NCBI GenBank assembly: GCA_002420105.1
Contig: DIHJ01000040.1
Location: 11,742-30,747 of the forward strand
Length of the DNA: 19,006 nucleotides
DNA from: Nitrospira sp. UBA5699
GTDB lineage: Bacteria > Nitrospirota > Nitrospiria > Nitrospirales > Nitrospiraceae
Reading direction: 5' to 3'
Under the pieces are notes generated by a model. The model searched no databases and was not told where the DNA came from. It saw nothing but the letters and a program-made list of their open reading frames with translations. Shown here in pieces: positions 5,542-15,828 of this stretch. A program made the translations under genes and the position numbers. Numbering within the stretch: position 1 is the stretch's first letter; each line of letters starts with the position of its first letter.

Positions 5542-6693
5542 ATGAATCGAGAACTCATATCCGTCATCGACGAGATCGGCCGCCAAAAGGGCATCGACAA
5601 GAGCAAGGTGATCGGCGCGATCGAAGCCGCGCTGCAAACGGCCGCGAAGAAACGGTTCGGGCAGGCCGAGAACATCCAGGTCGAGATCGATCCCAAGAGC
5701 GGCGAGATTTCCGTCGTCTCGAAGAAAGTCATCGTTGACACGGTGACCAATCCGAAAGCCGAGATTTCTCTCAAGGAAGCCCGGGCCTACGACAGCGAAG
5801 CGGAGGTGGGCGACGAGATCGGATCGCTGATCGAAATGGACGAGCTGGGGCGCATCGCCGCGCAGACGGCCAAGCAGGTCATCTTTCAGAAGGTCCGCGA
5901 AGCCGAATGGGAAGCGGTCCAAAAGGAATACTCGACCAGGCAGGGCGATCTGGTCAACGGCATCATCCTCGGGATGGAGCGCCGGAACTACCTGGTGGAT
6001 CTGGGCAAGACCGAGGCGATCCTTCCGATTCAGGAGCAGATTCCCCGGGAAACCTACCGCCGCGGCGATCGCGTGAAGGCGATGCTCCTGGAAGTCCGCC
6101 GGACGCCGAAAGACGTCCAGGTGATTCTGACGCGCAGCCATCCGCAGTTCGTCGCCAAGCTCTTTGAGCTGGAAGTGCCGGAAGTGATGGAAAAAATCGT
6201 CGAGATCAAGGCCGTGGTGCGGGAGCCCGGTGATCGCACCAAGATCGCCGTCACTTCCCGCGAGAAAGCCGTCGATCCGGTCGGCGCCTGCGTCGGCATC
6301 AAGGGCTCGCGCGTGCAGGCGGTGGTACGCGAACTGCGCGGAGAGAAAATCGACATCATTACCTGGACCTCGGATCCGCGGGTGTTTATCGCCGAAGCCT
6401 TGAATCCCGCAACCATTGAGAAGGTCGGGGTGGATGAAGAGAAGAAATCCGCTCTCGTCGTCGTCGCGGACTCCCAATTGTCCCTGGCGATCGGGAAGAA
6501 CGGGCAGAACGTGCGGCTGGCGGCCCGGCTGACCGGCTGGAAGATCGATATCATCAGCGCGACGGAATACGAAAAGGAAAAGGCCGAGCGGGACAAGGAA
6601 ATCAAGGCCGCGCTCGCCGAAGAAGCCGAAGCGCAGCGGCAACAGGAAGAGGCTCGGCAGCTGGAAAAGGCGCAAGCCGAGTCAGAGGGATAG
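5542..6693 (+). CDS. nusA: Transcription termination/antitermination factor NusA
   Basis: 383 residues with GGAGAG upstream of the ATG. Domains in order: N-terminal RNA polymerase-binding domain (about 1-125, beginning MNRELISVIDEIGRQKGIDK), S1 domain (about 132-200, GDLVNGIILGMERRNYLVDLGKTEAILP), KH1 (about 230-275, GACVGIKGSRVQAVV) and KH2 (about 300-345, with G318-K-N-G-Q). The C-terminal acidic repeats of E. coli NusA are absent. Instead there is a 40-residue Glu/Lys/Ala/Gln-rich helical tail. Role: binds RNA polymerase and nascent RNA, modulating pausing, termination and rRNA antitermination. If the leader hairpin upstream is an attenuator, NusA could influence its own operon (inference). 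Confidence 0.97.
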   Translation: MNRELISVIDEIGRQKGIDKSKVIGAIEAALQTAAKKRFGQAENIQVEIDPKSGEISVVSKKVIVDTVTNPKAEISLKEARAYDSEAEVGDEIGSLIEMDELGRIAAQTAKQVIFQKVREAEWEAVQKEYSTRQGDLVNGIILGMERRNYLVDLGKTEAILPIQEQIPRETYRRGDRVKAMLLEVRRTPKDVQVILTRSHPQFVAKLFELEVPEVMEKIVEIKAVVREPGDRTKIAVTSREKAVDPVGACVGIKGSRVQAVVRELRGEKIDIITWTSDPRVFIAEALNPATIEKVGVDEEKKSALVVVADSQLSLAIGKNGQNVRLAARLTGWKIDIISATEYEKEKAERDKEIKAALAEEAEAQRQQEEARQLEKAQAESEG

Positions 6694-6727
6694 CGGACGG
6701 TCCAACCGGAGCAGGTGTTGAATCTCT

Positions 6728-9262
6728 ATGCGCGTCTATGAATTGGCCAAACAGCTCGGAATGGAAAACCGTGATCTCATTCCGGAGTTGAAGCGATTGG
6801 GCATCACCGTCGCATCCCACAGCAGCGCGCTGGAAGACGACGCGGTGCAGAAAGTGCTGGAGAAGCTCGGCCCCAAACACAAGGCCGCGGCCAAGACTGC
6901 GACGGAGGCGGGACGAGGCGACCGGCAGAGGGAATCCGAGGGAGGCGCGCATCACCCCGCGAGTACGAAGACGGCCGGGGCCCATCCCGTCGCGGCGGAA
7001 GAGCCCAAGCCCGACAAGCGACGCATTCTGATCAAACGCAAGCGGACCGAGGAGGCGCAGCCCGAGGAACCGGCCGCGCCGCTCGGGGTGGAACCGCTGG
7101 CCGCGGCCGAAGCCGTGGCGGCCCCGTCCGCCCCCGGAGTTCCGCATCCGCCGGCCGAAAGTCCGGCGACGCCTCACGTCGAGGCGCATCCTGCCGGCGG
7201 AATCCTGCCGCAGCCCGCTGCGGTCGTCGCGGAACCGCCTCCGGCAGTCAAACCGGCCGCCGCGCCGAGCGTCGAGATCCCCTCCGGAAAGAAGAAAGCC
7301 CTTGAAGAACTGCAAGCCGAAGGCCTGAAGGACAAGCTCAAGAAGGCGCGCAAGCCCGGTCGCTCGCGCGAAGAGGATGACGTGCGTGTGCGCGAAGACG
7401 CCGCGCGCTGGCAGGATCTGCGCGCCATTCCCGTCCAGCGGCGGGACGATCGCGCCAAGCACGTTCACCACAGCACCCCGGCCGAAATCACCAAGCCGCG
7501 CAGAAAGAGCGTGAAACTCACGCCCGGCATGACGGTGAAAGAGTTCGCCGAACTCATCGGTCAGCGGCCGGCCGACATCGTGCGTAAGCTGATGGATATG
7601 GGCCAGATGTTGACCTTCAATCAACCGATGAACGTCGACGCCGCTTCCATGATCGCGGAAGAAGCCGGGATCAAGATGGATGTGGCGGTCGAGAAGGCCG
7701 GTGAAGAACTCTTGGAAGCCGTCATTCAGACCGAGGGCGAGATCCGGATGGAGCCGCGTCCGCCGGTTGTGACGATCATGGGCCATGTGGACCACGGCAA
7801 AACCTCTTTGCTGGACGCGATTCGTCAAACCAAGGTGGCGGAAGGCGAGGCGGGCGGGATCACGCAACATATCGGCGCGTACACGGTCACGGTCCGCGGC
7901 AAGCTCGTCACCTTTCTCGATACCCCTGGGCACGAAGCCTTCACCGCCATGCGCGCGCGCGGAGCCAAGGTGACGGATATCGTCATTCTGGTCGTCGCGG
8001 CGGACGACGGCGTCATGCCCCAGACGATCGAAGCGATTCACCATGCCAAGGCCGCCGGGGTCCCGCTCATCGTCGCCGTCAACAAGATCGACAAGCCCGG
8101 GGCCAACCCGGACCGGGTGCGCAACGCCCTCTCGGAGCACGGATTGATTTCGGAAGCCTGGGGCGGCGACACCATCATGGTCGAAGTGTCGGCCAAGCAG
8201 AAGACGGGCTTGGATCAGTTGCTGGAAATGATTCTTCTGCAAGCCGAAGTCTTGGAACTCAAGGCGGATCCGCACCAGTTGGCGAAGGGCGCTGTCGTGG
8301 AGGCGAAGCTGGAACGGGGGCGAGGGCCGGTCGCGACGGTTCTGGTCCAGAGCGGGACGTTGCACGTCGGCGACGTCTTCGTCGTGGGCGCCTTCAGCGG
8401 CAAGGTTCGGGCGCTGATCAGCCATACCGGCACGAAGGTGCAGGAAGCGGGACCGTCGATCCCGGTTGAAGTCATCGGCTTGCCCGGTGTGCCGTTGGCC
8501 GGCGACGTCTTCCAGGCCGTGAAGGACGAGCGGGTGGCGCGTGAGATCGCGGAGGACCGGGCGAGAAAGCAGCGGGCCGCCGAACTGGCCGGGGCGGGGA
8601 AAGTGTCCCTCGACGATCTGTTCGCCAAGATCCAGGAAGGATCGGTCAAGGAACTGTCGCTGGTCATTAAAGCCGATGTGCAGGGTTCGTCGGAGGCGCT
8701 GGCGGCGGCGGTTGAAAAGCTCCCGACCGAGATGGTCAAACTCAAAGTCATCCATAACGGCGTCGGCGGGATCACGGAGTCGGACGTGCTGCTGGCCGCG
8801 GCTTCCAACGCCATCATCATCGGATTCAACATCAGGCCGGAGCCGAAAGCGTCCGCCCTGGCCGAAAAGGAACGGGTCGATATCCGGCTCTACACGATCA
8901 TCTACGACGCGCTGAACGACATCAAGGCGGCCATGGAAGGTCTGCTGGAACCGACGCTCAAAGAGCGGGTGCTGGGTCGGGCCGAGGTGCGCCAGGTGTT
9001 CACGGTCTCCAAGGCCGGCACGATCGCCGGTTCCTATGTGATCGACGGCACGATCACCCGCGCCAGCGCCGGCGTCCGGGTGATTCGCGACAACGTGGTG
9101 GTCTATCAGGGGAAATTGGGGTCGCTCCGGCGGTTCAAAGACGATGTGCGCGAAGTGCAGCAGGGTTACGAGTGCGGGATCGGCGTCGAGAATTTCAACG
9201 ACGTCAAAACCGGGGACATCATCGAGGCCTACGCGATCGATAAGATCGCCGCAAAATTGTGA
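6728..9262 (+). CDS. infB: Translation initiation factor IF-2
   Basis: 844 residues, 34 bases after nusA. An IF2N module at 1-52 (MRVYELAKQLGMENRDLIPELKRLGI) is followed by a long Ala/Pro/Glu/Lys-rich linker (about 55-230) and a second IF2N-like module (about 258-310, MTVKEFAELIGQRPADIVRKLMDMG). The GTPase domain has G352-HVDHGKT, the switch I segment GGITQHIGAY, DTPGHEAF, NKIDK and SAK. Domains II to IV follow, ending in the fMet-tRNA-binding C2 domain with GVRVIRDNVVVYQGKLGSLRRFKDDV. Role: GTP-dependent joining of initiator tRNA and the 50S subunit. No strong ribosome site is visible before the ATG, but the N-terminal sequence fixes the start. Confidence 0.98.
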   Translation: MRVYELAKQLGMENRDLIPELKRLGITVASHSSALEDDAVQKVLEKLGPKHKAAAKTATEAGRGDRQRESEGGAHHPASTKTAGAHPVAAEEPKPDKRRILIKRKRTEEAQPEEPAAPLGVEPLAAAEAVAAPSAPGVPHPPAESPATPHVEAHPAGGILPQPAAVVAEPPPAVKPAAAPSVEIPSGKKKALEELQAEGLKDKLKKARKPGRSREEDDVRVREDAARWQDLRAIPVQRRDDRAKHVHHSTPAEITKPRRKSVKLTPGMTVKEFAELIGQRPADIVRKLMDMGQMLTFNQPMNVDAASMIAEEAGIKMDVAVEKAGEELLEAVIQTEGEIRMEPRPPVVTIMGHVDHGKTSLLDAIRQTKVAEGEAGGITQHIGAYTVTVRGKLVTFLDTPGHEAFTAMRARGAKVTDIVILVVAADDGVMPQTIEAIHHAKAAGVPLIVAVNKIDKPGANPDRVRNALSEHGLISEAWGGDTIMVEVSAKQKTGLDQLLEMILLQAEVLELKADPHQLAKGAVVEAKLERGRGPVATVLVQSGTLHVGDVFVVGAFSGKVRALISHTGTKVQEAGPSIPVEVIGLPGVPLAGDVFQAVKDERVAREIAEDRARKQRAAELAGAGKVSLDDLFAKIQEGSVKELSLVIKADVQGSSEALAAAVEKLPTEMVKLKVIHNGVGGITESDVLLAAASNAIIIGFNIRPEPKASALAEKERVDIRLYTIIYDALNDIKAAMEGLLEPTLKERVLGRAEVRQVFTVSKAGTIAGSYVIDGTITRASAGVRVIRDNVVVYQGKLGSLRRFKDDVREVQQGYECGIGVENFNDVKTGDIIEAYAIDKIAAKL

Positions 9263-9281
9263 GGCCTGAGCCGGTCGGATC

Positions 9282-9569
9282 GTGAGCATCATCGTCGGGC
9301 TGTGTACGATCGAATTGATCATCCCCGACAGCCAGTCGCTGAAGAACAAGCGGCAGGTCCTGTTGAGCATCAAGGACCGGCTGCACGAGAAGTTCAACCT
9401 GTCCGTGGCCGAAGTCGACGGGCAGGATCTGTGGCAGAGAGCCGTGCTCGCCCTGGCTTGCGTGGCGAACGAGAGCCGGCATGTGAATCAGGTGTTGGAT
9501 CAGGCCCTCAACCTGATCCGGAGCGATCCGGCGGTTGAGATCGTCCAGTCTCGGGTCGAACTGTTGTGA
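9282..9569 (+). CDS. ylxP: DUF503 family protein (YlxP-like)
   Basis: 95 residues starting at a GTG 19 bases after infB. It matches the DUF503 family over its whole length: IVGLCTIELIIPDSQSLKNKRQVLLSIKDRL, FNLSVAEVDGQDLWQRAVLALACVANES, and a C-terminal beta strand VEIVQSRVELL. The alternating strands and helices suggest a small ferredoxin-like alpha/beta fold. Position between infB and rbfA is typical for ylxP in many bacteria and points to a role around ribosome assembly or translation. The molecular function is not settled. No signal peptide or membrane segment is present, so it should act in the cytoplasm. Confidence 0.9.
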   Translation: MSIIVGLCTIELIIPDSQSLKNKRQVLLSIKDRLHEKFNLSVAEVDGQDLWQRAVLALACVANESRHVNQVLDQALNLIRSDPAVEIVQSRVELL

Positions 9570-9615
9570 CGGCGGCGGCGAACGAGTCCGCGCGCAGGCC
9601 GGCCAAGGATCATGG

Positions 9616-10041
9616 ATGATGGCCAAGACAGGGTACAGCCGGGCCGACCGCGTCGCCGACCAAATCCGCATGGAGGTGGCCGACATCCTCATGCGGAAGA
9701 TCAAGGATCCGCGTGTGCGGTCGGTGACCGTGACCGACGTGGAGTTGACGAACGATCTGCGCATCGCCAGGGTGTTCGTGACGGCGTTGGGCACGGATGC
9801 GGAAACCAGGGACGTGTTCGCCGGTCTGGCCAAGGCCAGCGGCTTCGTACGAAGCGAGCTGGGACGGCGGCTGACGCTGCGGTATCTGCCCGAAGTGATT
9901 TTTGTGAAGGATGTCAGCGGGCCGCGGGGTGATCGCGTGTTGCAGTTGTTGGATGAAATTCACGACAAGGCCGAAGCGGCCGGCGAGGCGTCCCCGGACG
10001 ACGGCGACTCCCCGCAGCGGACAGAGCCGGAGGGCAGATGA
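9616..10041 (+). CDS. rbfA: Ribosome-binding factor A
   Basis: 141 residues from the ATG at 9616, with AAGGA about 7 bases upstream. An ATG immediately follows at 9619 and could also serve. An upstream reading from 9535 would overlap the previous gene with no homology. Family phrases: YSRADRVADQIRMEVADILMRKIKDPRV, VTVTDVELTNDLRIARVFVTALG and LRYLPEVIFVKDVS, that is, a KH-like fold. A short charged tail (about 25 residues, Glu/Asp/Pro-rich) ends the protein. Role: 30S maturation, binding near the 5' helix of 16S rRNA. It works in the same process as RimP at the head of the operon. Its stop overlaps the truB start (ATGA at 10038-10041), indicating translational coupling. Confidence 0.96.
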   Translation: MMAKTGYSRADRVADQIRMEVADILMRKIKDPRVRSVTVTDVELTNDLRIARVFVTALGTDAETRDVFAGLAKASGFVRSELGRRLTLRYLPEVIFVKDVSGPRGDRVLQLLDEIHDKAEAAGEASPDDGDSPQRTEPEGR

Positions 10042-10991
10042 CGGGCACCGTGTCCGGGTGCGGCCTGATGGACGGCGTGCTGGTCGTGAACAAAGAGGCC
10101 GGGTGGACCTCCCACGACGTGGTGGCCAAGATCCGGCACTTGCTCGGCGGCATCAAGGTCGGTCATGCGGGAACATTGGATCCGGCCGCGACGGGCGTCC
10201 TGCCGGTCCTGATCGGGAAGGGCACCCGCATCGCGGAGTATCTCGTTGAATGGGATAAGGAATATCGGGCCGCGCTTCGCCTCGGCGAAACGACCGACAC
10301 GCAGGACGCGACCGGGACCGTGCTGGTCCGGCAGGCGACGGAGAGTCTGACGCCGGCCGCAATCCATGAGGCTGTCGGACGATTCCGCGGAACCATCGAG
10401 CAGGTGCCGCCGATGTATTCCGCGGTGAAAGTTGCCGGCGTGCCGTTGTATAAATCCGCCCGGGCGGGAAAAACCGTGGCGCGAGAGGCGAGGACGGTAC
10501 GCATTCATGAGTTGGACGTGCTGGCGATCGACGGCCGCGATGTGACGCTCCGGGTGGTCTGCTCGAAGGGCACCTACGTGCGCACGCTCTGCGCCGACAT
10601 CGGCGCGGCGCTGGGAGTCGGCGGGCATCTGCTGACGTTGGAACGAAGCCGGGTAGGGCCGCTCGCGCTCGATCACGCGTTGACGGTCGAGGAGATTGCG
10701 ACACGCCAGGCGCTCGGCCGTCTGAGCGGGGACGTTCTGTCCCTTGATCGGGTGCTGCAGGAGCTGCCGGCGTTGGTCGTGGACGAGCAGACGGCCGACC
10801 GTGTGCGGCACGGCGTGCCCGTTCCCGCCTCCAAAGTCGTTCGCTGGGAATCGCCGGCGGGAGCGGAGCGGACGGCCGGTATGCCGGTTCGCATCCGCGG
10901 CATCGACGGCCGCTTGCTGGCGATCGGCAGGCATCTGCAGGCACCGCAGGGGACGTTCGCGATTGAGAAAGTGTTGATCGGCCAGGAGTAA
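10038..10991 (+). CDS. truB: tRNA pseudouridine(55) synthase TruB
   Basis: 317 residues. The ATG at 10038 overlaps the rbfA stop by 4 bases and is preceded by GGAGGG. A second ATG (10068) just before DGVLVVNKEAGWTSHDVV is an alternative start. The catalytic Asp is D48 in HAGTLDPAATGVLP. Further family motifs are WDKEYRAALRLGETTDTQDATG, QVPPMYSAVKVAGVPLYKSARAGKTV (substrate loop) and RVVCSKGTYVRTLCADIG. The C-terminal region (about 240-317) is a PUA-like RNA-binding domain. Reaction: isomerisation of U55 to pseudouridine in the T-loop of tRNAs, with a known tRNA-chaperone role. It lies 45 bases before rpsO. Confidence 0.97.
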   Translation: MTGTVSGCGLMDGVLVVNKEAGWTSHDVVAKIRHLLGGIKVGHAGTLDPAATGVLPVLIGKGTRIAEYLVEWDKEYRAALRLGETTDTQDATGTVLVRQATESLTPAAIHEAVGRFRGTIEQVPPMYSAVKVAGVPLYKSARAGKTVAREARTVRIHELDVLAIDGRDVTLRVVCSKGTYVRTLCADIGAALGVGGHLLTLERSRVGPLALDHALTVEEIATRQALGRLSGDVLSLDRVLQELPALVVDEQTADRVRHGVPVPASKVVRWESPAGAERTAGMPVRIRGIDGRLLAIGRHLQAPQGTFAIEKVLIGQE

Positions 10992-11036
10992 CGAGTCATT
11001 CGGTCGGCAGGAAAGGAAGGAAGAGGAGAATCAGCC

Positions 11037-11306
11037 ATGGCGTTATTGAAGGAAGCAAAAACGGAGTTGATCAAGCAGTACCGGCAGCATGACAGCGATT
11101 CCGGCTCTCCGGAAGTCCAGATCGCGGTCTTGACGAACCGGATCACCTATTTGACGGAGCACTTCAAGCTCCATAAGAAGGACCACCATTCCCGGCGCGG
11201 CCTGCTGACGCTCGTCGGTCGGCGTCGCCGGCTGTTGGATTATCTCCGTGACGTGGACGATGCGCGTTATCGTGCGGTCATCGAGCGATTAGGCATCAGA
11301 AAGTAG
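11037..11306 (+). CDS. rpsO: 30S ribosomal protein S15
   Basis: 89 residues, the standard length for S15, with a purine-rich GGAAGGAAGAGGAG ribosome site. It is recognised over its full length: ELIKQYRQHDSDSGSPEVQIAVLTNRITYLTEHFKLHKKDHHSRRGLLTLVGRRRRLLDYL. The SGSPEVQ and HxKDHHSRRGL residues are the conserved 16S rRNA contacts. Role: primary binding protein of the 30S central domain. In E. coli S15 represses its own mRNA through a pseudoknot around the start; I cannot identify such a structure here with confidence. Gene order truB-rpsO-pnp is the common bacterial one. Confidence 0.98.
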   Translation: MALLKEAKTELIKQYRQHDSDSGSPEVQIAVLTNRITYLTEHFKLHKKDHHSRRGLLTLVGRRRRLLDYLRDVDDARYRAVIERLGIRK

Positions 11307-11316
11307 CGGGCGGATC

Positions 11317-11344
11317 CCGCTGTCGCGCGCCGGCGCGACAGCGG
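11317..11344 (+). terminator. Strong GC hairpin after rpsO
   Basis: A perfect 12-bp stem (11317-11328 with 11333-11344) with a GCCG loop lies 10 bases after the rpsO stop. No T tract follows, so it may be an mRNA-protecting or RNase III-type processing hairpin rather than a true terminator. In E. coli the rpsO-pnp gap also holds terminator and processing structures. Confidence 0.55.
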
Positions 11345-11396
11345 ACATTACAGTCGCACAGGTGAACACTGAGATGCGCTCTGAATGCCAATGTTG

Positions 11397-11459
11397 AATG
11401 AGGAATGTGCAATGAGGAATGAAGATTCTCCGCTCGTTCCACATTCTCAATTCCTCATT
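11397..11459. repeat. AATGAGGAAT repeats forming an imperfect inverted repeat in the pnp leader
   Basis: AATGAGGAATG occurs twice directly (11397-11407 and 11411-11421). The first copy with its flank (11397-11414) is an imperfect inverted repeat of 11442-11459, which ends in ATTCCTCATT. The RNA could form a hairpin of about 15 pairs with a 27-nt loop, or a competing one using the second copy. It is AT-rich against a GC-rich background and lies 68 bases before the pnp start. It could be a cis element for pnp or a dispersed intergenic repeat. Confidence 0.6.
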
Positions 11460-11526
11460 ATTCTACATCAGATATTTGGAGCCCATCTCCGTGGGCATCT
11501 GTGGGGCACAAGAAGGGAGACCATAG

Positions 11527-13644
<2,118 letters not shown>

Positions 13645-13649
13645 ACACC

Positions 13650-14903
13650 TTGTACCGCAAGCTCGTCCTGGACAACGGCGTGCGGGTGGTGACCGAACGG
13701 ATACCGACGCTCAAGTCGGTGACCGTGGGTATCTGGGTCAACACCGGGTCTCGGGACGAGCAGCCCTCCCAGGCCGGCTACTCCCATTTCATCGAGCACA
13801 TGTTCTTCAAGGGAACGCGCTCCCGTTCCGCCGCCGACATCTCGCGCGAAATCGACGCGCTCGGCGGCGAAATGAACGCCTTCACCACGCGCGAGACCAC
13901 CACGTTTTACGTCAAAGTCCTGGATCAGCAGCTGAAACAGGCGTTCGATCTGCTGGCCGATCTCTTCCATCATTCGCGGTTCGACTCCCGGGAAATCGAG
14001 AAGGAAAAACAGGTCGTGCTCGAAGAGATCCGGATGGTCCAGGACGATCCGGAAGACCTGGTGCAGGAACTGCACACCGGGCAGATCCTCGGCCGCCACC
14101 CGCTCGGCCGCTCGATCCTGGGCCGCGAGGAAACCATCCGGAATCTTCGACGCCAGGATCTCATGGCCTACATCGACGCCCATTACGACCCGACGCAGAT
14201 CGTGATCGCGGTCGCCGGAAACTTCGATCAGGCGGTGTTGGGCAAGATGGTCGCCCGCCACTTCGAGAAGGCCACGCGCGCCGCCGGTGTCGCGAGAGCC
14301 GCGAGGCGCCCGCCCGAAGTCCACGGCGGCCTGATCACCAGGAAAAAGCCGCTGGAACAGGTGCATCTCTGTCTTGGGCTCAGAGGTGTGGCGGCCGGTC
14401 ACCGGGACCGCTATGCCGTCTATGCCTTGAACAGCGTGCTGGGCGGCAGCATGAGTTCGCGCCTGTTTCAGGAAGTGCGGGAGAAACGAGGGTTGGTCTA
14501 TTCGATCTACTCGTTTCTCTCCGGCTACTCGGATGTCGGCACCCTGACGGTCTATGCGGCGACCAGGCCGAAAGAAGTGGATCGTGTGGTCGATCTCGTC
14601 TGCCGGGAAATCGGGCGGATCGGCAGGAAGGGTGTCGAGCAGAAGGAACTTGCTCGCGCAAAGAATCAGATGAAAGGCAGCCTCATGCTCAGCCTGGAAA
14701 GTTCCCACAGCAGGATGAGCAAGCTGGCAAAGGACGAACTCGTGTACGGGACGCGCACGTCGCTCGAAGACATGCTGGCGCAGATCGATCGAGTTACGAC
14801 GGAGGAAGTCTACGCGGTCGGCCGACAGCTGTTCGCATTGGACCGATTGGCCATCACCGGACTGGGACCGCTGTCGTCACGCGCTCTCCACGCATACAGA
14901 TGA
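13650..14903 (+). CDS. M16 family zinc peptidase
   Basis: 417 residues from a TTG at 13650, 5 bases after the pnp stop; no ATG or GTG in frame precedes the conserved LVLDNGVRVVTERIP start. The inverted zinc motif is H47-F-I-E50-H51, with the third ligand near E127 (KEKQVVLEEIRM). The C-terminal half has the second M16 domain with GGSMSSRLFQEVREKRGLVYSIYSF, the R/Y-containing substrate-binding segment. The length fits the single-chain bacterial processing-protease-like M16B group (YmxG/PqqL-like). No signal peptide is seen, so it is probably cytoplasmic. Placement directly after pnp is common in bacteria; the substrates are unknown. It is presumably cotranscribed with pnp and translationally coupled to it. 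Confidence 0.93.
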   Translation: MYRKLVLDNGVRVVTERIPTLKSVTVGIWVNTGSRDEQPSQAGYSHFIEHMFFKGTRSRSAADISREIDALGGEMNAFTTRETTTFYVKVLDQQLKQAFDLLADLFHHSRFDSREIEKEKQVVLEEIRMVQDDPEDLVQELHTGQILGRHPLGRSILGREETIRNLRRQDLMAYIDAHYDPTQIVIAVAGNFDQAVLGKMVARHFEKATRAAGVARAARRPPEVHGGLITRKKPLEQVHLCLGLRGVAAGHRDRYAVYALNSVLGGSMSSRLFQEVREKRGLVYSIYSFLSGYSDVGTLTVYAATRPKEVDRVVDLVCREIGRIGRKGVEQKELARAKNQMKGSLMLSLESSHSRMSKLAKDELVYGTRTSLEDMLAQIDRVTTEEVYAVGRQLFALDRLAITGLGPLSSRALHAYR

Positions 14904-14938
14904 GAATTCTTTAATAGAATGAGAATTTTCTAATAGAT
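14901..14938. repeat. 19-bp tandem direct repeat overlapping the M16 stop codon
   Basis: Two adjacent 19-base units (14901-14919 and 14920-14938), each starting TGAGAATT and containing TAATAGA, agree at 16 of 19 positions. The first unit includes the TGA stop of the peptidase gene. A related word, TGATAATTCTGAT, recurs at 15008-15020. The sequence is AT-rich and the 19-base period resembles Fur-type boxes, but the match to the Fur consensus is loose. The rest of the gap to 15054 holds no gene that I can support. Confidence 0.55.
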
Positions 14939-15054
14939 GGGCGCTCCCGGCCGAGAACGTCGGATATATGACGAAGAGCGAGCGATTTGTAACATATTGT
15001 TTGTAAATGATAATTCTGATTTTTATGTGAGTTGTCCACAGGGCAAACATTTTC

Positions 15055-15083
15055 TTGACTCCCCCTTGTGATTTCAGTACCAT
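15055..15083 (+). promoter_or_regulatory. Sigma70-type promoter for the secreted protein pair
   Basis: TTGACT (15055-15060), a 17-base spacer and TACCAT (15078-15083). The start would be near 15090, giving a leader of about 178 nt. That leader holds a perfect AAAGGAGGT ribosome-site word (15138-15146) with no start codon 5-12 bases after it, and the actual site AAGGAGG at 15253-15259. Confidence 0.55.
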
Positions 15084-15267
15084 GGCCCCGTTTTTATCGA
15101 ACGAGCGAGAATCAAAGGACGCAACGCGAGAGACAGCAAAGGAGGTGGCCTTCCAAACATCTCTCGTGGATGCCGGATCTCAAAACTGTTTCCACATTTT
15201 TATCGTACTTAAATGTTAAGCGTTCATCAGTTTTGTGGTTGTTACTTTTATGAAGGAGGGATTGGGT

Positions 15268-15777
15268 ATGAAAAGGGTCGTACTTCTAGCCGCAGTTGCA
15301 GCGTTTTCTGTGCTCGGCTTGCTGACGGCTGAATTTGCCGCCGCCGCGGATGCGCCTGGTGCATCCGGTCCCGCCGACCAGGTCGTCGGAGGAAAGCCGT
15401 TTAAGGGTGAAGTGACCAAGACCCTGAAGGGTCGGGTGTGGTCACAGTGGGCGGATAATCCGGATGGCGAGTTGCTCTTCGGGATTCAGTATTGGAATAC
15501 GGGCGATCCGGCCTCGGGAACCCCGTCCGGTCGTACCTCCTCGGATCTCGACGTCAAGCCGCCGGATCCGTTGTTCACCTGCTGCGCCTGGGGTTTTGTC
15601 GGTGGCACCGATAAGAACAATCCGTATGCCGGCTGGTACCACGCCGCCACGACCGTTCGGTTGGCGGTGAAGGACAAGGCCCTCATGGACCAGATCATCA
15701 AGGCCTCCCAGGAACTCGTGGCGATGGAAGTGAGCCTGGATGGCCGGACGATTACCGGGTTCAAGGTGCTCAAGTAA
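15268..15777 (+). CDS. Secreted protein of unknown function (first of a tandem pair)
   Basis: 169 residues from the ATG at 15268, with AAGGAGG 8 bases upstream; the in-frame start at 15235 precedes the ribosome site and is rejected. A signal peptide covers about 1-27 (KRVVLLAAVAAFSVLGLL, ending AAAA-DAP). The mature protein has GKPFKGEVTKTLKGRVWSQWADNPDGELLFGIQYWN (43-77), a Pro/Gly/Ser-rich middle, an FTCCAWGF segment with adjacent cysteines at 105-106, and a C-terminal part that looks like helix then strand (DKALMDQIIKASQELVAMEVSLDGRTITGFKVLK). I recognise no family. Aromatic residues (W58, W61, W76, W108, W123) are frequent. Adjacent cysteines could form a vicinal disulfide or bind metal. 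It is cotranscribed with the next gene (51-base gap), which shares the TL-x-GRV motif. Confidence 0.85.
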   Translation: MKRVVLLAAVAAFSVLGLLTAEFAAAADAPGASGPADQVVGGKPFKGEVTKTLKGRVWSQWADNPDGELLFGIQYWNTGDPASGTPSGRTSSDLDVKPPDPLFTCCAWGFVGGTDKNNPYAGWYHAATTVRLAVKDKALMDQIIKASQELVAMEVSLDGRTITGFKVLK

Positions 15778-15828
15778 TCGACCTCGACAAGAAATCATTC
15801 TTTCATGTTGTTGAAGGAGGACGCGATT

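Noticed and set aside
5458..6675. A 405-residue open frame on the minus strand opposite nusA
   Set aside because: Antisense shadow of nusA with repetitive Phe/Leu/Asp/Gly composition and no domain or ribosome site.
6602..9397. A 931-residue open frame on the minus strand opposite infB
   Set aside because: It mirrors the GC-rich codon pattern of infB, has a His/Arg/Asp-rich low-complexity composition and no recognisable domain. IF-2 on the plus strand is certain.
15068..15253. A 61-codon frame in the leader of the secreted pair
   Set aside because: Its first start lies within the promoter, and its internal ATG at 15170 is too far from the ribosome-site word. The composition is not protein-like.
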